NCBI GenBank assembly: GCA_012295275.1
Contig: CM022676.1
Coordinates: 7,757,607-7,790,106, forward strand
Length of the DNA: 32,500 bases
Source: Chrysomallon squamiferum
Lineage: Eukaryota > Mollusca > Gastropoda > Neomphalida > Peltospiridae
Direction of reading: 5' to 3'
The notes below the pieces were generated by a model. That model saw only the letters and a program-made list of their open reading frames with translations. It was not told where the DNA came from and ran no database searches. The position numbers and the translations under genes were made by a program. Below, one piece after another: positions 1 to 9,856 of this stretch; position 1 is the stretch's first letter, and every line of letters starts with the position of its first letter.

Positions 1-427
1 GAGCGTCATTTCTTGTTAGTACAGAAAACTAAATATAGTTTTATTCTGCCACTGATAACCAGGAATTTCATTTCTCATGTCACTTTTATACGAGAAAACA
101 GACACCTTCATGACGTCACGATCTTACGTCAGAGAAATAAAATGTGCGAATGTGTGAAAATAGACACTTTTATGACGTCACGATCTTACGACAGAGAAAT
201 AAAATGTGCGAATGTGAGCAATGTTTCACTTTTTTTCACATCGATGTCTCAGTTAATTTTATATCCCGAGATTTTAACGTAGTTACAGTCACAGTTCACA
301 CAAAGGTAATCAATTGCAGAATTTCGAGATTAGCAATTCATTCAAATGTTCAAAACTTTTCTCCTAGGTAGATATTTACACAGTTCAGTTCTGTATGATT
401 AACAATTAGTACTTGTTTTCTTCTTTA
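1..427. other. 3' flank of receptor gene A
   Basis: No gene is seen here. Positions about 245-427 are homologous to about 16310-16560, the flank beyond the last decayed tail exon of gene B (shared stretch around 290-390 and 16335-16430). This marks it as the 3' UTR or 3' flank of gene A on the minus strand. Positions 94-218 hold a tandem duplication described separately. Any further tail exons of gene A would lie beyond the left edge of the window. Confidence 0.5.
94..218. repeat. Two 62-63 bp direct repeats, each with a CRE palindrome
   Basis: Two near-identical units begin at 94 and 157. Each starts GAAAA(C/T)AGACAC and ends AAATGTGCGAATGTG. Each contains the palindrome TGACGTCA followed by CGATCTTACG. 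TGACGTCA is the full cAMP-response element. Whether it is bound is unknown. Confidence 0.8.
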
Positions 428-525
428 TCATTCATCAACATCAGTTCGTTCACTTTCAACCTTGATCTTGTCAAGAAGATTATCCTGTGAATCGTGATGT
501 TCATCTGCTTTCGCAGTCTGTTAAT
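428..525 (-). pseudogene. Receptor gene A: divergent last (tail) exon with in-frame stop
   Basis: This is homologous to the ITAM tail exons of gene B. It has the same acceptor context (CATGTTTCAG), the same start phase and the same overall length class. The first codon after the split codon is TAA, so joining it to the gene A transmembrane exon (which leaves one A) gives Asn-stop. Past the stop the frame is open for 30 more codons. It still resembles the tail (QDNLLDK in place of ENLYSRL), but both tyrosines are gone. It is either a decayed ITAM exon or a functional tail-less terminus. Other tail exons for gene A may lie outside the window. Confidence 0.6.
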
Positions 526-682
526 CTGAAACATGGAATGAAATTATGTTTCGTTTAGTCTGTTAGTGCATTCATGAGGGTGTGTGTGTGTGTGTCCATA
601 TTAATATGCATGTAAGATTTTTTTGTATATATATATAAATATATGTTGTATGCATGCATATATGTATGTATGTGTGTAAATG

Positions 683-716
<34 letters not shown>

Positions 717-2044
717 TGTATGTGAATCATATATTATAATATATACATTGATACAATAATCAAACGACGGACAATGAAATGCAAACACACATACGTATAC
801 ATTACAGATAATCTGTATAATTAAGTAATGTGTATATTACCTGAAATATGCTTCACTAATTTATACGGATTACCTGAAACGTGCAGCATGGCAGTAAGAA
901 GGTTGTAATACGACTAAAAGAATAACCACAAACAATAACATGCTGGTAATCTCTGTTGAAGTTCTCATCAACAGCAGCTGTTATTTATTCATTGCGTTGT
1001 GCATTTACTTAACATAATGTAGTCACTTGTTTACAATGTTCCGCGAACACGTCTTCGCTTGAGTAAAATGTGTTAACCTTTCAACAAAACCAGAGGCCCA
1101 GGCCTGAGGTTCACGAATATATAGAAATAATAATAATACAGCCATAGGCCTAGTGCATGAATAAATTCACTTCCAAATCATCGCCCTAGAAAGATAAAAG
1201 ACAGACCTACGTGACCGAGAAGTAGCCAATCGTGCACACATTACAGGAAAGCGATGACCGTAAAGCGATCTGCCCAAGGCGAAACAACTACACATCACAC
1301 CCTAGCACTTCTGCTTATATTTTCTGGTCATAGGATTCGCTGTGCATATCTTCTAGCGCTGTACGAAAAATAAAACTGCAAAAGCGTGGCCGAAATCATA
1401 ATTTCCGTGTTGTATCAAAACCCATCTTTGTACTGAATATATGCAGAAATAAGTCACTTGACATTAGATCCTTGAACTGTTTTGATACCTACCGCTAAAA
1501 TAACTTTAGTCGATGGGTTTTCATTCGAAGAACAAACAAAATTAATGATGAACTTTTCGTCCCTCTTTAAAATAATGCACTGGTTAATTACAATATCAAT
1601 GACGGGTAAGGAGTAAGTGCGCATGCGGGAATGTCAGAAAGTCACCAGGCACTGCACATTGAAGCATTTACATCGCTTTGTCTGACACCTCAAACTTCCA
1701 GCACAGTTAAATCTTGTGAAATCTTGTCCACCCCGCATCTTCGCTCCAGTTGCACAGCTTGACGCAGGGAAATGTCCTCATCTGTACAAACATTATCGAT
1801 GAATAAAATCCCTTATCACACACATCAAACTGATTTCTAGGATACTTTCGATCCACTATTCCCCCTTTTACAAAAATTGTGTACAGCTCGTTGTCACTGC
1901 ATGTCTGTCACAAATCCAGTGATATTCCGAGGATCTGGATGTCCTCTGTCACTGAAGGAATCGGCACTGTCACATTGCTTCCGATTTCCGCAGTAGAAAA
2001 CACAATGCGACTTCGTTTGACCATTTTTTTGCCTGCTGGAACTA

Positions 2045-2132
<88 letters not shown>

Positions 2133-2542
2133 GAGATACATTTATTCTGATGTTAGTGCCCAAACACAATTAAAACTATCATCAAACCTTCTTGTATTTC
2201 AAATTTTTCCTTCTGTAATTTTTTTAAATGCACAGGTTTAATGGCTCTTTTTAAGGTAATTCTGTAAATTACGCTGGATTTATCTCCACTTTACTCTAGA
2301 GGTAAGTGTGATTAAAATACGTAACAAAATAAATAGAGGAACAAAGAAACAAATAAACATACAAATAATAAAGAAACAAACGGATGAACAAATGGATGAA
2401 TAAATAAAGAAAGAAAAATAGAAAATATAATAAAAGAAAAAGAAACCAAGAAAAAAAACAAGAAACAAAACACTAGAAAGAAACAAAGAAAGAAACAAAG
2501 GAAGAAACAAACAAACAAACAAATAAATAAATAAATAAATAC
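526..2542 (-). other. Intron of receptor gene A (transmembrane to tail)
   Basis: No coding exon was recognised. About 720-830 resembles about 22065-22190 in the equivalent intron of gene B, supporting duplication of the whole locus. The rest contains (TATG)n near 660-722 and a pure (TC)n tract at 2049-2130. Open frames here are low-complexity translations of these tracts. Confidence 0.5.
2049..2130. repeat. (TC)n microsatellite
   Basis: About 41 uninterrupted TC units by eye. Confidence 0.95.
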
Positions 2543-2656
2543 TTCTTTTTCGTTGGACGTAGATTACAGCGGCAGTGATTACAATAACAAGCAGAAGGCA
2601 AATTCCAAAACACGTGAAAAATCCTTTCCAAAATTGACTGCTGTCTTGCACAGGAC
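2543..2656 (-). CDS. Receptor gene A: transmembrane exon
   Basis: This exon of 114 nt is phase 1-1, with acceptor AATTTTCAG and a weak donor GTATTT. It encodes a short juxtamembrane stretch (PVQDSSQFWKG) and one hydrophobic helix (FFTCFGICLLLVIVITAAVI), followed by a basic stop-transfer sequence (YVQRKR). This is a single-pass type I membrane topology. It joins in phase to the preceding Ig exon, completing a Cys codon at the junction. It pairs with the transmembrane exon of gene B at 23041-23148, which shares the core DS..F.KGF and the same exon end. The phase matches the tail exon at 525, which supports the weak donor. Confidence 0.75.
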
Positions 2657-2979
2657 CTGAAAATTCATTAAAAAAAAAAAGATGTGAGATAAATTAATAT
2701 ATACTATTCACAGGATGCTAACAGTGAAAAATATTTGTAGAAATAAAAATAGGCTAATGTGCTGGAATTGTGACGACTAATGGCAAATTATTTATTTGAT
2801 ATCTGAAGAACAGAAAACAACAACAAAAACTTTGCTTAGAAACTTGGTTACTGTTCAGATGCAGGAAGTCATGCACCCCATCCATCCCCCAAAAAAAATA
2901 AAAAATGATGTTCTGACACGTAGTAAAAGCGTCAGTGACTGGTGTAGCCATCATTTTCATTCTTATTTTCTTTACAACG

Positions 2980-3305
2980 TTAGTGCATCCTGTTAACCAG
3001 GCGCTGGAAATAACAATGAGGAATCGCTTGACATTCTGCAACTAATTCCTGATCCATTTGCTGGAGGTTGACGACAGGGACGTGACGTCATCCAACTCGC
3101 CGCCCTTGTTCATTCCACACATGCTCTCTGGGTGACAAGTCTGGTGAATATGCACGTGCTGAACGTTCTGCTGCTGTTGAAAGGACTTGGTCACCACCCT
3201 GGCACGATGAGGTCTTGCGTTGTCGTCGTGGAACCAAGCTCGTGGAACCAGTCCGCTGAGTTGTCGTTCAACCATCCTCAAATTTAAAGTGATGATGAAA
3301 CGAAA
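2980..3305 (-). mobile_element. Decayed Tc1-like transposase fragment
   Basis: The minus strand encodes the second catalytic-Asp region of Tc1/mariner-type DDE transposases (HDDNARPHRARVV, then QQQNVQHVHI). A frameshift follows, and the typical SPDLSPREHVWNEQGRRV motif continues in another frame. That frame meets a stop and then reads on to a terminal TAA at 2980-2982. The N-terminal half is not recognisable and no terminal inverted repeats were identified. It is a dead insertion in an intron. Its family differs from the relic at 23823-24180. Confidence 0.8.
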
Positions 3306-4083
3306 ACTCTCATCCCTTACACAGCTAAAATTAGCATGCATTAAACTACACTAGTGCTAAACACGCGCAAATTCTACACGAAGTTTCACAGCGGGTGTAT
3401 CGAGCTACGCTGTCAGTTTAGTCTCAATACGTTTTTACTTCAAATCCAAGGAAAAGAAATCTCAGTTGATTTAAAAGGTGTCTAAACATAAGGTCAATGA
3501 TTGCATTCCCCTTAATAATGTGATGTCTTTAGTCTAAATGACTACACGAAGGTTAATATTGTAACTGTATCAGGCAGGCATAAAAAAAAACAAAAAAAAA
3601 AAATCTTACTTCCAAAAATGATCAAAAAATTCCTTTGACCCTTAATTTCTTTTGAGCAGTTTATTATTTATACTTTTTCACTATGTACGAAATATGTATT
3701 TGCTATTATTAATAAATCTTCAGAGAGTAGGTAATTATTTATTTGCTATTGTTAAGATATTTTAAGTTAAAACAGTAACTTTTTTTGGTATTAACTATGT
3801 CTTCAGTAACAAACGTACATATGTCCATATTACATAAACACATATTTTTTATAAGCACACAGACACATACGCACGTACATGCACACATTCATATATGTGT
3901 GAATATATATATGAATTTACACCTTGATATATATAAATATACTAACATTCATATAGAGTTTGCATTACAAATATACATGAATATACACCTATGCATAAAT
4001 ATACTGAAACATATATATATATGCATAAACACACACACAAACACATATATACTGACTTATACATACTTAAACACATACATACA

Positions 4084-4089
4084 TTATAT

Positions 4090-4122
<33 letters not shown>
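4084..4122. repeat. (TA)n microsatellite
   Basis: A run of alternating TA in an intron of receptor gene A, inside a longer TATAC/TATG-rich stretch. Confidence 0.9.
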
Positions 4123-4127
<5 letters not shown>

Positions 4128-4550
4128 TTTACACCTTGATATACATAAATATACTGAAACACACGCACTTCAAATCTAACTACCTATCTGTCTATCTATC
4201 TACATATCTATATATTATATAAGGATCATTTGGGCAGGTACCCGAAGAATCGGCGGTCTTGAAATTAAATTACAAACAGTAAACACGCCCGCGCACGCCC
4301 ACCCCCTGGCACGCGCACACACACAACCACATACACACACACTCACACACAAATACAAACACACGCACACAAACACAGATCCATAATGTAATCGATAGCG
4401 TATCAAGGTGAGTCAGACATTAACTGGATATTCGCACATAAAACGTTTATCGTTGGTTTCCTTATGTGTTAGACACACATCTCTAACAAATATTAAGTTG
4501 TTTGTTTAATTTATCATTCCTGTATTTACTGTTACTAATTTCTTACTTAC

Positions 4551-4811
4551 ATTGTACAATCAAATGAAGTTTTCTGTTGGCAGTTTGTTTCGTATCTGGA
4601 TTTTCAGCCGTACACACATAGAAACCTGATTGTGATATTTTAATATTAGCCAATGAGAGAATGCTCGTGTTACTTATGACGTCATCTACGCGCTTCCACT
4701 GATATTTACATGTGATGAAACACGTCGCCGAACAATCCACTGTGACGTCACTTCCTTCCACCACAATCACAACAGACGAAGTATTCAGCTTGAGTGATGT
4801 TCCAGGACCAT
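4551..4811 (-). CDS. Receptor gene A: second Ig-like domain exon
   Basis: This exon of 261 nt is phase 1-1, with acceptor CTTTTTTTTAG and a strong donor GTAAGTAAG. One exon encodes one complete Ig domain. It starts DGPGTSLKL, with the B-strand cysteine in VTVDC, a C-strand tryptophan in YQWKRVDD, the L-A-N-I of strand E, and the F-strand motif SGFYVCTAEN, then a G strand ending LHLIVQ. This is the canonical C..W..(D/S)xGxYxC pattern of I/V-type domains. Two extra cysteines (CFITC) lie between strands B and C and could form a second disulfide. The homologous exon of gene B (24523-24680) is 5' truncated and carries a stop. Confidence 0.85.
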
Positions 4812-5548
4812 CTAAAAAAAAGTTATCAATATCATCATCATCGCCGATATCTTCATCATTGTTGTTATATTTTTGTTTTATTCTTACTGATAGTGGCAAT
4901 TATGAATGTTGTCGTTGCAGTGGGTTGTGATGATGAAGTATTTGAGTTGTTGCTGTTCATATCATAATTACTATTACTGTCACTACCATTTGTTTATTTA
5001 TTCATTTATTTAATATTTTTGCTGTTTAAAATAATAATAAGAAGAAGAACATAAAATAAAATAAAATAATAAATAAAAATAAAAATATTATATATCTTGA
5101 TATGTACACATAGGTATCATCTTCAAATATGTAAGTTAGTGTATAAGTATCTGCTTATTCATATATTTATGCTGGACATTCTTTCAGGTAAATATATAAA
5201 CTTACTTAAATGTTAAAATATAATAATAATTTTTATTATCTGTAATTATAACCTTTTAGGATAAAAGTATTTCACCTATGATTTCAACTAATATTTTGCT
5301 TTATTGAGATGTATTGTTTAGAAAGCATTAAAAGTGCATTACAGACATAAAACTGAATATACCTCTTAATTACAGTATTGTTATATTTTACGGAGTTTAT
5401 TGTTTTGTCATCATTATCAGTACATAATTCCTACGATGTTAAATTTAAAATTGATTTTACCTCTCACTTAAAGTTTTATTACATTGCTGTTTTACAGGAT
5501 ATCTAATAGGTACAGTAATAATATTAACAATAAATAAGTTAATTTTAC
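4812..5548 (-). other. Intron of receptor gene A (Ig1 to Ig2)
   Basis: AT-rich, with AAT/AATA tracts near 5025-5090. It includes a 45-50 bp duplicate of the Ig1 exon end plus donor near 5448-5500 (separate entry). No other exon was seen. Confidence 0.6.
5448..5500 (-). repeat. Partial duplicate of the Ig1 exon 3' end
   Basis: On the minus strand this reads as the last ~30 nt of the Ig1 exon (AAAACTTNAAGTGAGAG) followed by the same donor GTAAAAT. It has drifted: the codon equivalent to GAA is TAA. It lies just downstream of the true exon end at 5549. It is a local tandem duplication remnant or a possible decoy donor. Confidence 0.65.
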
Positions 5549-5857
5549 CTCTCACTTCAAGTTTTATTTCATTGCTCTGTCCTCCATCATCTCCACATTT
5601 CCACACTGTTCTATGTTGACTGAGTTTGACAGATTTTATGGTGAGAGTGTTTATAGCAACTGAACAGTTAAAAATGTATTCTTCTGGAATTTTACTACGA
5701 AAATAACAATGACCGTCTGTATATCCTCTATTCATCCTGTATTCTGTTGTATCCATAGACCAGATTATATCAGGATAACAGTTTCCTTGACATGTAAAAG
5801 TAAAAGGTGATCCAACAACTGCATACCTCTCTGATGTTGTTAAACTGTGATATTGAC
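5549..5857 (-). CDS. Receptor gene A: first Ig-like domain exon
   Basis: This exon of 309 nt is phase 1-1, with donor AGAG|GTAAAA. I chose acceptor AAG|GT because gene B has the same option; an acceptor three bases earlier adds one residue. It encodes one Ig-like domain with B-strand cysteine FTFTCQG, C-strand tryptophan IIWSMD, the strand-E motif LTIKSVKLS and an unusual F-strand TVWKCGD instead of DxGxYxC. The G strand is NEIKLEV. Extra cysteines (GNCY, GHCY, FNCS) suggest additional disulfides. The gene B counterpart is at 25219-25524; strand E to G is nearly identical while the middle differs strongly. Extracellular ligand-binding domain by position; ligand unknown. Confidence 0.85.
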
Positions 5858-6108
5858 CTTCTTTTAAAAAAAAAAATAAAAAAAATAAAAAATATATATA
5901 TATAAAATAAAAATAGTAACAATTAAATTAATAAATAATAATTTAAAAAATATATTATTAAAATTATAAAAATTATTATTATTAATTTTGTTTATGATTG
6001 CTACGTTACGTTGTGTTCTTATTTGTATTATTATATATTATTATTATTCTTTATTACAGAATTTAATTTTGTATTGTATTATGTTACTTTATGTTAGGTA
6101 ACACTGTG

Positions 6109-6133
6109 TTGTGTGTGTGTGTGTGTGTGTGTG

Positions 6134-6167
<34 letters not shown>
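6109..6167. repeat. (TG)n microsatellite
   Basis: TG units with one interruption. Confidence 0.95.
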
Positions 6168-6169
<2 letters not shown>

Positions 6170-6466
6170 GGTAGTATTTTAAATTATGTAAAATTCAGAG
6201 ATGTTAAAAATAAATTAGGTGTTGCAAAAAGATAAAGGGCGGCCATTTTCAATTTTGGCGTAACCTAGGCAACATGGCTGTTTGTCAAGTTTTATTTCAT
6301 ACTGTACAACATGAGTGATCAGTTTTGCTGTGGTGTGTTGTAATGCTACCAGTCTATTTAAAACCAGTCATGAGTGAAAGAAGACGCACAAAAGATGTAA
6401 CCCAAAACACATAATACTCTTTCTGTTAAGTTATAGTGTAATACATGCTTTCTGTTGTGTTCGGTT

Positions 6467-6600
6467 TATATGTATGTATCTATGTATGTATATATGTATG
6501 CATGCATGTATGTATGTATGTATGTATGTATGTATGTATGTATGTATGTATGTATGTATGTATGTACGTACGTATGTATGTATGTATGTATGTATGTATA
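6467..6600. repeat. (TATG)n microsatellite
   Basis: A long TATG/TACG tract in intron 1 of receptor gene A. Its open frames on both strands are artefacts. Confidence 0.95.
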
Positions 6601-6636
6601 GATCGAACTTTACTATTTAGAATATAAAATACATAC

Positions 6637-6691
6637 CTTGTACGTACAATACACATCCCAGTAACACGAACACACATAACTTATAACTCAT
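6637..6691 (-). CDS. Receptor gene A: start codon and signal-peptide exon
   Basis: The 55 nt coding part runs from ATG to donor CAAG|GTATGT and ends in phase 1, matching the Ig1 exon. It encodes MSYKLCVFVLLGCVLYVQ, a short N region with one Lys and a hydrophobic core: a classical secretory signal peptide, probably cleaved near the exon junction. Two more copies of this exon exist, at 26770-26833 (intact) and about 28870-28931 (stop at codon 4). That family conservation is the best support for this start. Confidence 0.85.
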
Positions 6692-6879
6692 TTCCAGTAT
6701 TTAATTTTCACTTGTGTTCATAAAAAAAACTAGTTTTATTATTAAATTTTTTTCTTTATCTCTTCTTCACTATTTTCTTGTTTTTACTCCTGTTAATATA
6801 ACACAAAAATGTCTTCGCTACTTTTTTCTTTTAAAGTCTTCCTTGTTTTGCTTTTCTGTTGCTGTTACCATGTGTACTT

Positions 6880-7230
6880 GTACTTCCTGTTTCACAACCC
6901 AACACCCGCTTTAGTCTTTGTAAAATAGCATCTACAATACATTAGATCCACTCGACTGACTTCAGCAGTTCGCTGATACCACAAAAAGTATCATTTATTC
7001 GTACATACACGCGCTACAAGAAGAAACCCGATCACTCCGACATAAATCACCGACCCGGAATTCTTCGGCTATGTTTGTCTCGACGTAAATAACGACGTAA
7101 CGGTCAGCTGACTATCACGTGACCGCTTATTTTTAACCGAGGGTAGTCATCGCTTCACGCGCTGTTCGCCCGCACTCCGAAGGCGGGTGACGTTACTGAA
7201 TACTGCCTACGTGCAGACGTACATGAGAAA
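6880..7230 (-). promoter_or_regulatory. Conserved upstream (promoter/5' UTR) region of receptor gene A
   Basis: It aligns along its length with 27020-27370 upstream of gene B. Shared blocks include CCACTCGACTGACTTCAGCA, a CGACGTAA..ACGGTCA block, ACGTGACCGCT, and a G+C-rich end with TGACGT and CTACGTG. Conservation is higher than in the introns. In gene A the block contains the E-box CACGTG at 7116-7121; gene B has AACGTG there. The transcription start cannot be placed by eye. Confidence 0.55.
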
Positions 7231-7562
7231 AAAGAACTTAGAAGAATTACGTACAGATATATAGATAAATACTTTTAAAAAATAATAATAATAATAATAA
7301 TAATAATACAATAATTGTGCAATACGCTTCCAGTTTTCTGAAATGAAAATAATAAATTAATAAAATAAACGTTTGTTGTTGTTGTTTTCTTTCATTGCAT
7401 TCCAAAAACCAGTTCTGTATTCATTACTGGTTCTATTTTTTTTCTATACAGTATTTTAAACATAGTACTACTTATATTTTTCCGGTTATCTTCATAAAGC
7501 GATCATTAAATATTATAAATAATGATGAATATGAAGATGATTATGGCAAAAATAGTAGTAGT

Positions 7563-7564
<2 letters not shown>

Positions 7565-7611
<47 letters not shown>

Positions 7612-7680
7612 GTAATGATAATAATAATGATGATGATAATGATAATAATAATAATAATAATAATGACAATAACAATAAAT
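7565..7680. repeat. (AAT)n-rich microsatellite
   Basis: AAT/GAT triplets; gives spurious poly-Asn and poly-Ile frames. Confidence 0.9.
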
Positions 7681-7729
7681 AAATAATAATAGTAGTAGTA
7701 GTAGTAGTAAAAATAATAAAACAGACGAA

Positions 7730-8200
7730 AAGTGGGTTTATTTAAGGCAGAATCCCGCCCCATAGTTCAGACATTCAAACAAAATAAAACAAAAGAAGAG
7801 AGTGTAGATAACAAAATTACAACGAATAAACAAAACTGACTTACCTAACAACAAGGAAATGTGATTGAATCCAAAATTCACAATGCTTTATCTGCGTTTA
7901 ATGTTTGTTCTGAACTTCTGTTCGTGGCCTGTCGGGTAAATTTAAAAATAGGAGCAAATGCAGCAATTTCAAGGTACACATTAAGTTATTGCTTACAATA
8001 AATATATAATATCGCTATATAATTCTTTAAGGTCGATTTCCAGGAGGCTCAAAGTAGATTTCAGATAAGGTCTTGTTATAATTAACATCATAGTTGTTTT
8101 TAGGGCGAATACAAAACATATATTTAAAGAAACGATCCCATCACCATGACCCAGTCGAATCAGCTTAAAACTTACCATTCATCAGCTTACAAAAATGAAA
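7730..8200. repeat. Duplicated block (partner at 14420-15010)
   Basis: The two blocks share, in order: CTTACCT preceded by GACTTACC (a donor GTAAGTC on the minus strand), GGAA.TTTGATT(G/A)AATCC, GTTCGTG..TGGCCTG(T/A)CGGGTA, and a CACCATNACCCA(G/C)T(C/T)GAATC(A/G)GCT block. In the 14.4 kb copy this lies upstream of the CABIT-SAM gene on its strand. A promoter/5' UTR function is possible but unproven. Confidence 0.5.
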
Positions 8201-8409
8201 AACAAACGTTATTTTAGTGAGGAATCAGTAATTAAGTAAGTAAATAAACAGAGTAAATATAACCAGCGCTCCGCCCAGATCCGCCTCTGACGACCTGATA
8301 AGATTTTACTAACACAGAAATGTTTATATAACCTAGATACCTGTTGACTTTATCACCATTCTTCTCTCACTACATTATTACTACGAAGACTTCTCTCAGT
8401 TTTTACTAA

Positions 8410-8640
8410 ACTTTAACTCCAGTTCTAACCAGTGTTCTGTTATAAAGATTTTTTTTTGGTATGTTTTTATGTGAAGAAGTGTATAAAAGACTCCATACTG
8501 AAAGTGAGTTAGAGTAGCTCGAGCATGATAACAGCTGATTTCCAGTTCTGGCCAGTGCTCCGTTTCAAAAATATGCTTTAGGTGTTTATAGAAAAAAGTA
8601 TAAAAAAGGAAGGACACCCTGTTGAAAGTGGATAAGAATA
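8410..8640. repeat. Two-copy ~125 bp tandem duplication
   Basis: Units begin near 8415 and 8540 with CCAGTTCT(A/G)(A/G)CCAGTG(T/C)TC. They continue with similar TTTTATG/TTTATAG..AAGTGTATAAAA-type sequence and CCA/CCTG..TGAAAGTG ends. Confidence 0.6.
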
Positions 8641-8866
8641 CCTGAAGTGAATTTTACTTCTTTCATCTGTCATTACAAAATCATAGTAGAAATAATATAT
8701 ATGAAAATATCTCACGAACTGTTGCCATGTAAACAAATCACGTTTAGTCTCGTCTGATATATATATATATATACATCTGTGTAACTCGACTTACGGTTCA
8801 GGACCTCATTCTGACGAGAATTAACAGTGGACGATTAAAATATTCTTCAACGACTGAATACTATGG

Positions 8867-8869
<3 letters not shown>

Positions 8870-8928
<59 letters not shown>
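8870..8928. repeat. (CA)n microsatellite
   Basis: Uninterrupted CA dinucleotides. Confidence 0.95.
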
Positions 8929-8930
<2 letters not shown>

Positions 8931-9856
8931 AAACTAACAGAACCAAATATTCCATATTTCATTTGCAGTCAGAATCACTCACAACATTTGTTGGGCTTCT
9001 TTCAAAGTGGTCTTAATTTGTGAAGTCGACACGTTGAACACAGAATTTAATTATTCTGGTACAAGTAATCCTAATGTCTAGACAAATAAAAACAATGGTG
9101 AGCTTAAATAAAGCGAACAAACAAGAAACAATAATAATAATAATTTAATTGTCAGGAAAATGATGCGAAAAAATGTTTTAGTAAAATAATAGTAATGTTA
9201 AAAAATAATGATAATAATTAAGAATAACTGTTTTGTTTTGGAATCTGGATTTTTTATTTTATTTTTTTTTTTTATTCTTCGTTTTTATTTTGTGTATTAA
9301 GTGTGTGATGTATGTGTGTGTTCGTGCGTGTGTGTGTGTGTCTGGTTATGTTTGTTTAAATATAAAAACACAATGAAAAAATTAGTTGCAAACCGTAAAA
9401 CTAGTTGCAGCACAATTCAAATGGTTAGACTGGGAATTAGCTTAAAAAGATTAGCAACGGAGATTTCTATAATAATATTAATAAAATTAAAATATAATAA
9501 TAATAAGAAGAAGAAGAAGAAGAAGAAGAAGACGGAGAGAACATCACGTTTGACGTAGTCATTATTTTTCTTTTACACAATCGCTGCACATCTATGCTCT
9601 ACAAACAATTTACTAGCAATCAATGTAATTTCCGATCATGCGCAAACACTTGCAAAGCTTTCTCTTTTAGACCTTTTTCACAATTCCTAACCAAAAACAA
9701 TAATTTCCACGTATGAAAATAGAATCCTTTTAATCTACGCCCTTCCATGGACTGCTATGTATATATATATATATACCGTTGATAAGAAATCCGCTAAATA
9801 CATTATTTCTACAGAAAACTACAGTCCTACATACGCACAAACACGAACTTTTTCTC

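Larger units (their letters stand above)
2657..4550 (-). other. Intron of receptor gene A (Ig2 to transmembrane)
   Basis: It holds a Tc1-like relic (2980-3305) and a block at about 3690-3780 homologous to 23285-23365 in the matching intron of gene B. Dinucleotide and tetranucleotide tracts fill 3890-4170 (TA/TATAC-rich) and 4300-4375 (CA-rich). No further exon was seen. Confidence 0.6.
5858..6636 (-). other. Intron 1 of receptor gene A
   Basis: It contains (TG)n at about 6109-6167 and (TATG)n at about 6467-6600. The block 6205-6470 (AAAGGGCGGCCATTTT and following) is homologous to 28005-28245 upstream of the orphan exon 1 copy. No exon was seen. Confidence 0.6.
7231..9856. other. Intergenic region between receptor gene A and the CABIT-SAM gene
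   Basis: No convincing exon. It holds AAT-type tracts (7279-7310, 7565-7680), a block shared with 14420-15010 (separate entry), a ~125 bp tandem duplication at 8410-8640, (CA)n at 8870-8928 and (AAG)n at 9507-9532. The minus-strand frame at 8396-8617 is the translated duplication and has no recognisable domain. Confidence 0.5.

Noticed and set aside
555-788. Open frames of Tyr/Ile/Thr/His composition across TATG and CA tracts (also 3785-4126, 6445-6677, 21743-22053, 22198-22425, 29015-29266)
   Set aside because: They are translations of microsatellites, open on both strands, with no splice or start context.
1879-2241. Ser-Leu or Arg-Glu repeat frames over (TC)n (also 11475-11730 and 13326-13818)
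   Set aside because: Pure dinucleotide tracts are open in several frames; no conserved flank. Only the 13330-13389 part is kept, on separate splice and phase evidence.
7395-7763. Poly-Asn and poly-Ile frames over AAT tracts (also 15029-15259, 26135-26491)
   Set aside because: Triplet microsatellites; no domain and no splice support.
8396-8617. Minus-strand 73-codon frame with internal repeat (TEHWPELE / TEHWLELE)
   Set aside because: Produced by a two-copy DNA duplication; no homologue recognised and no splice context.
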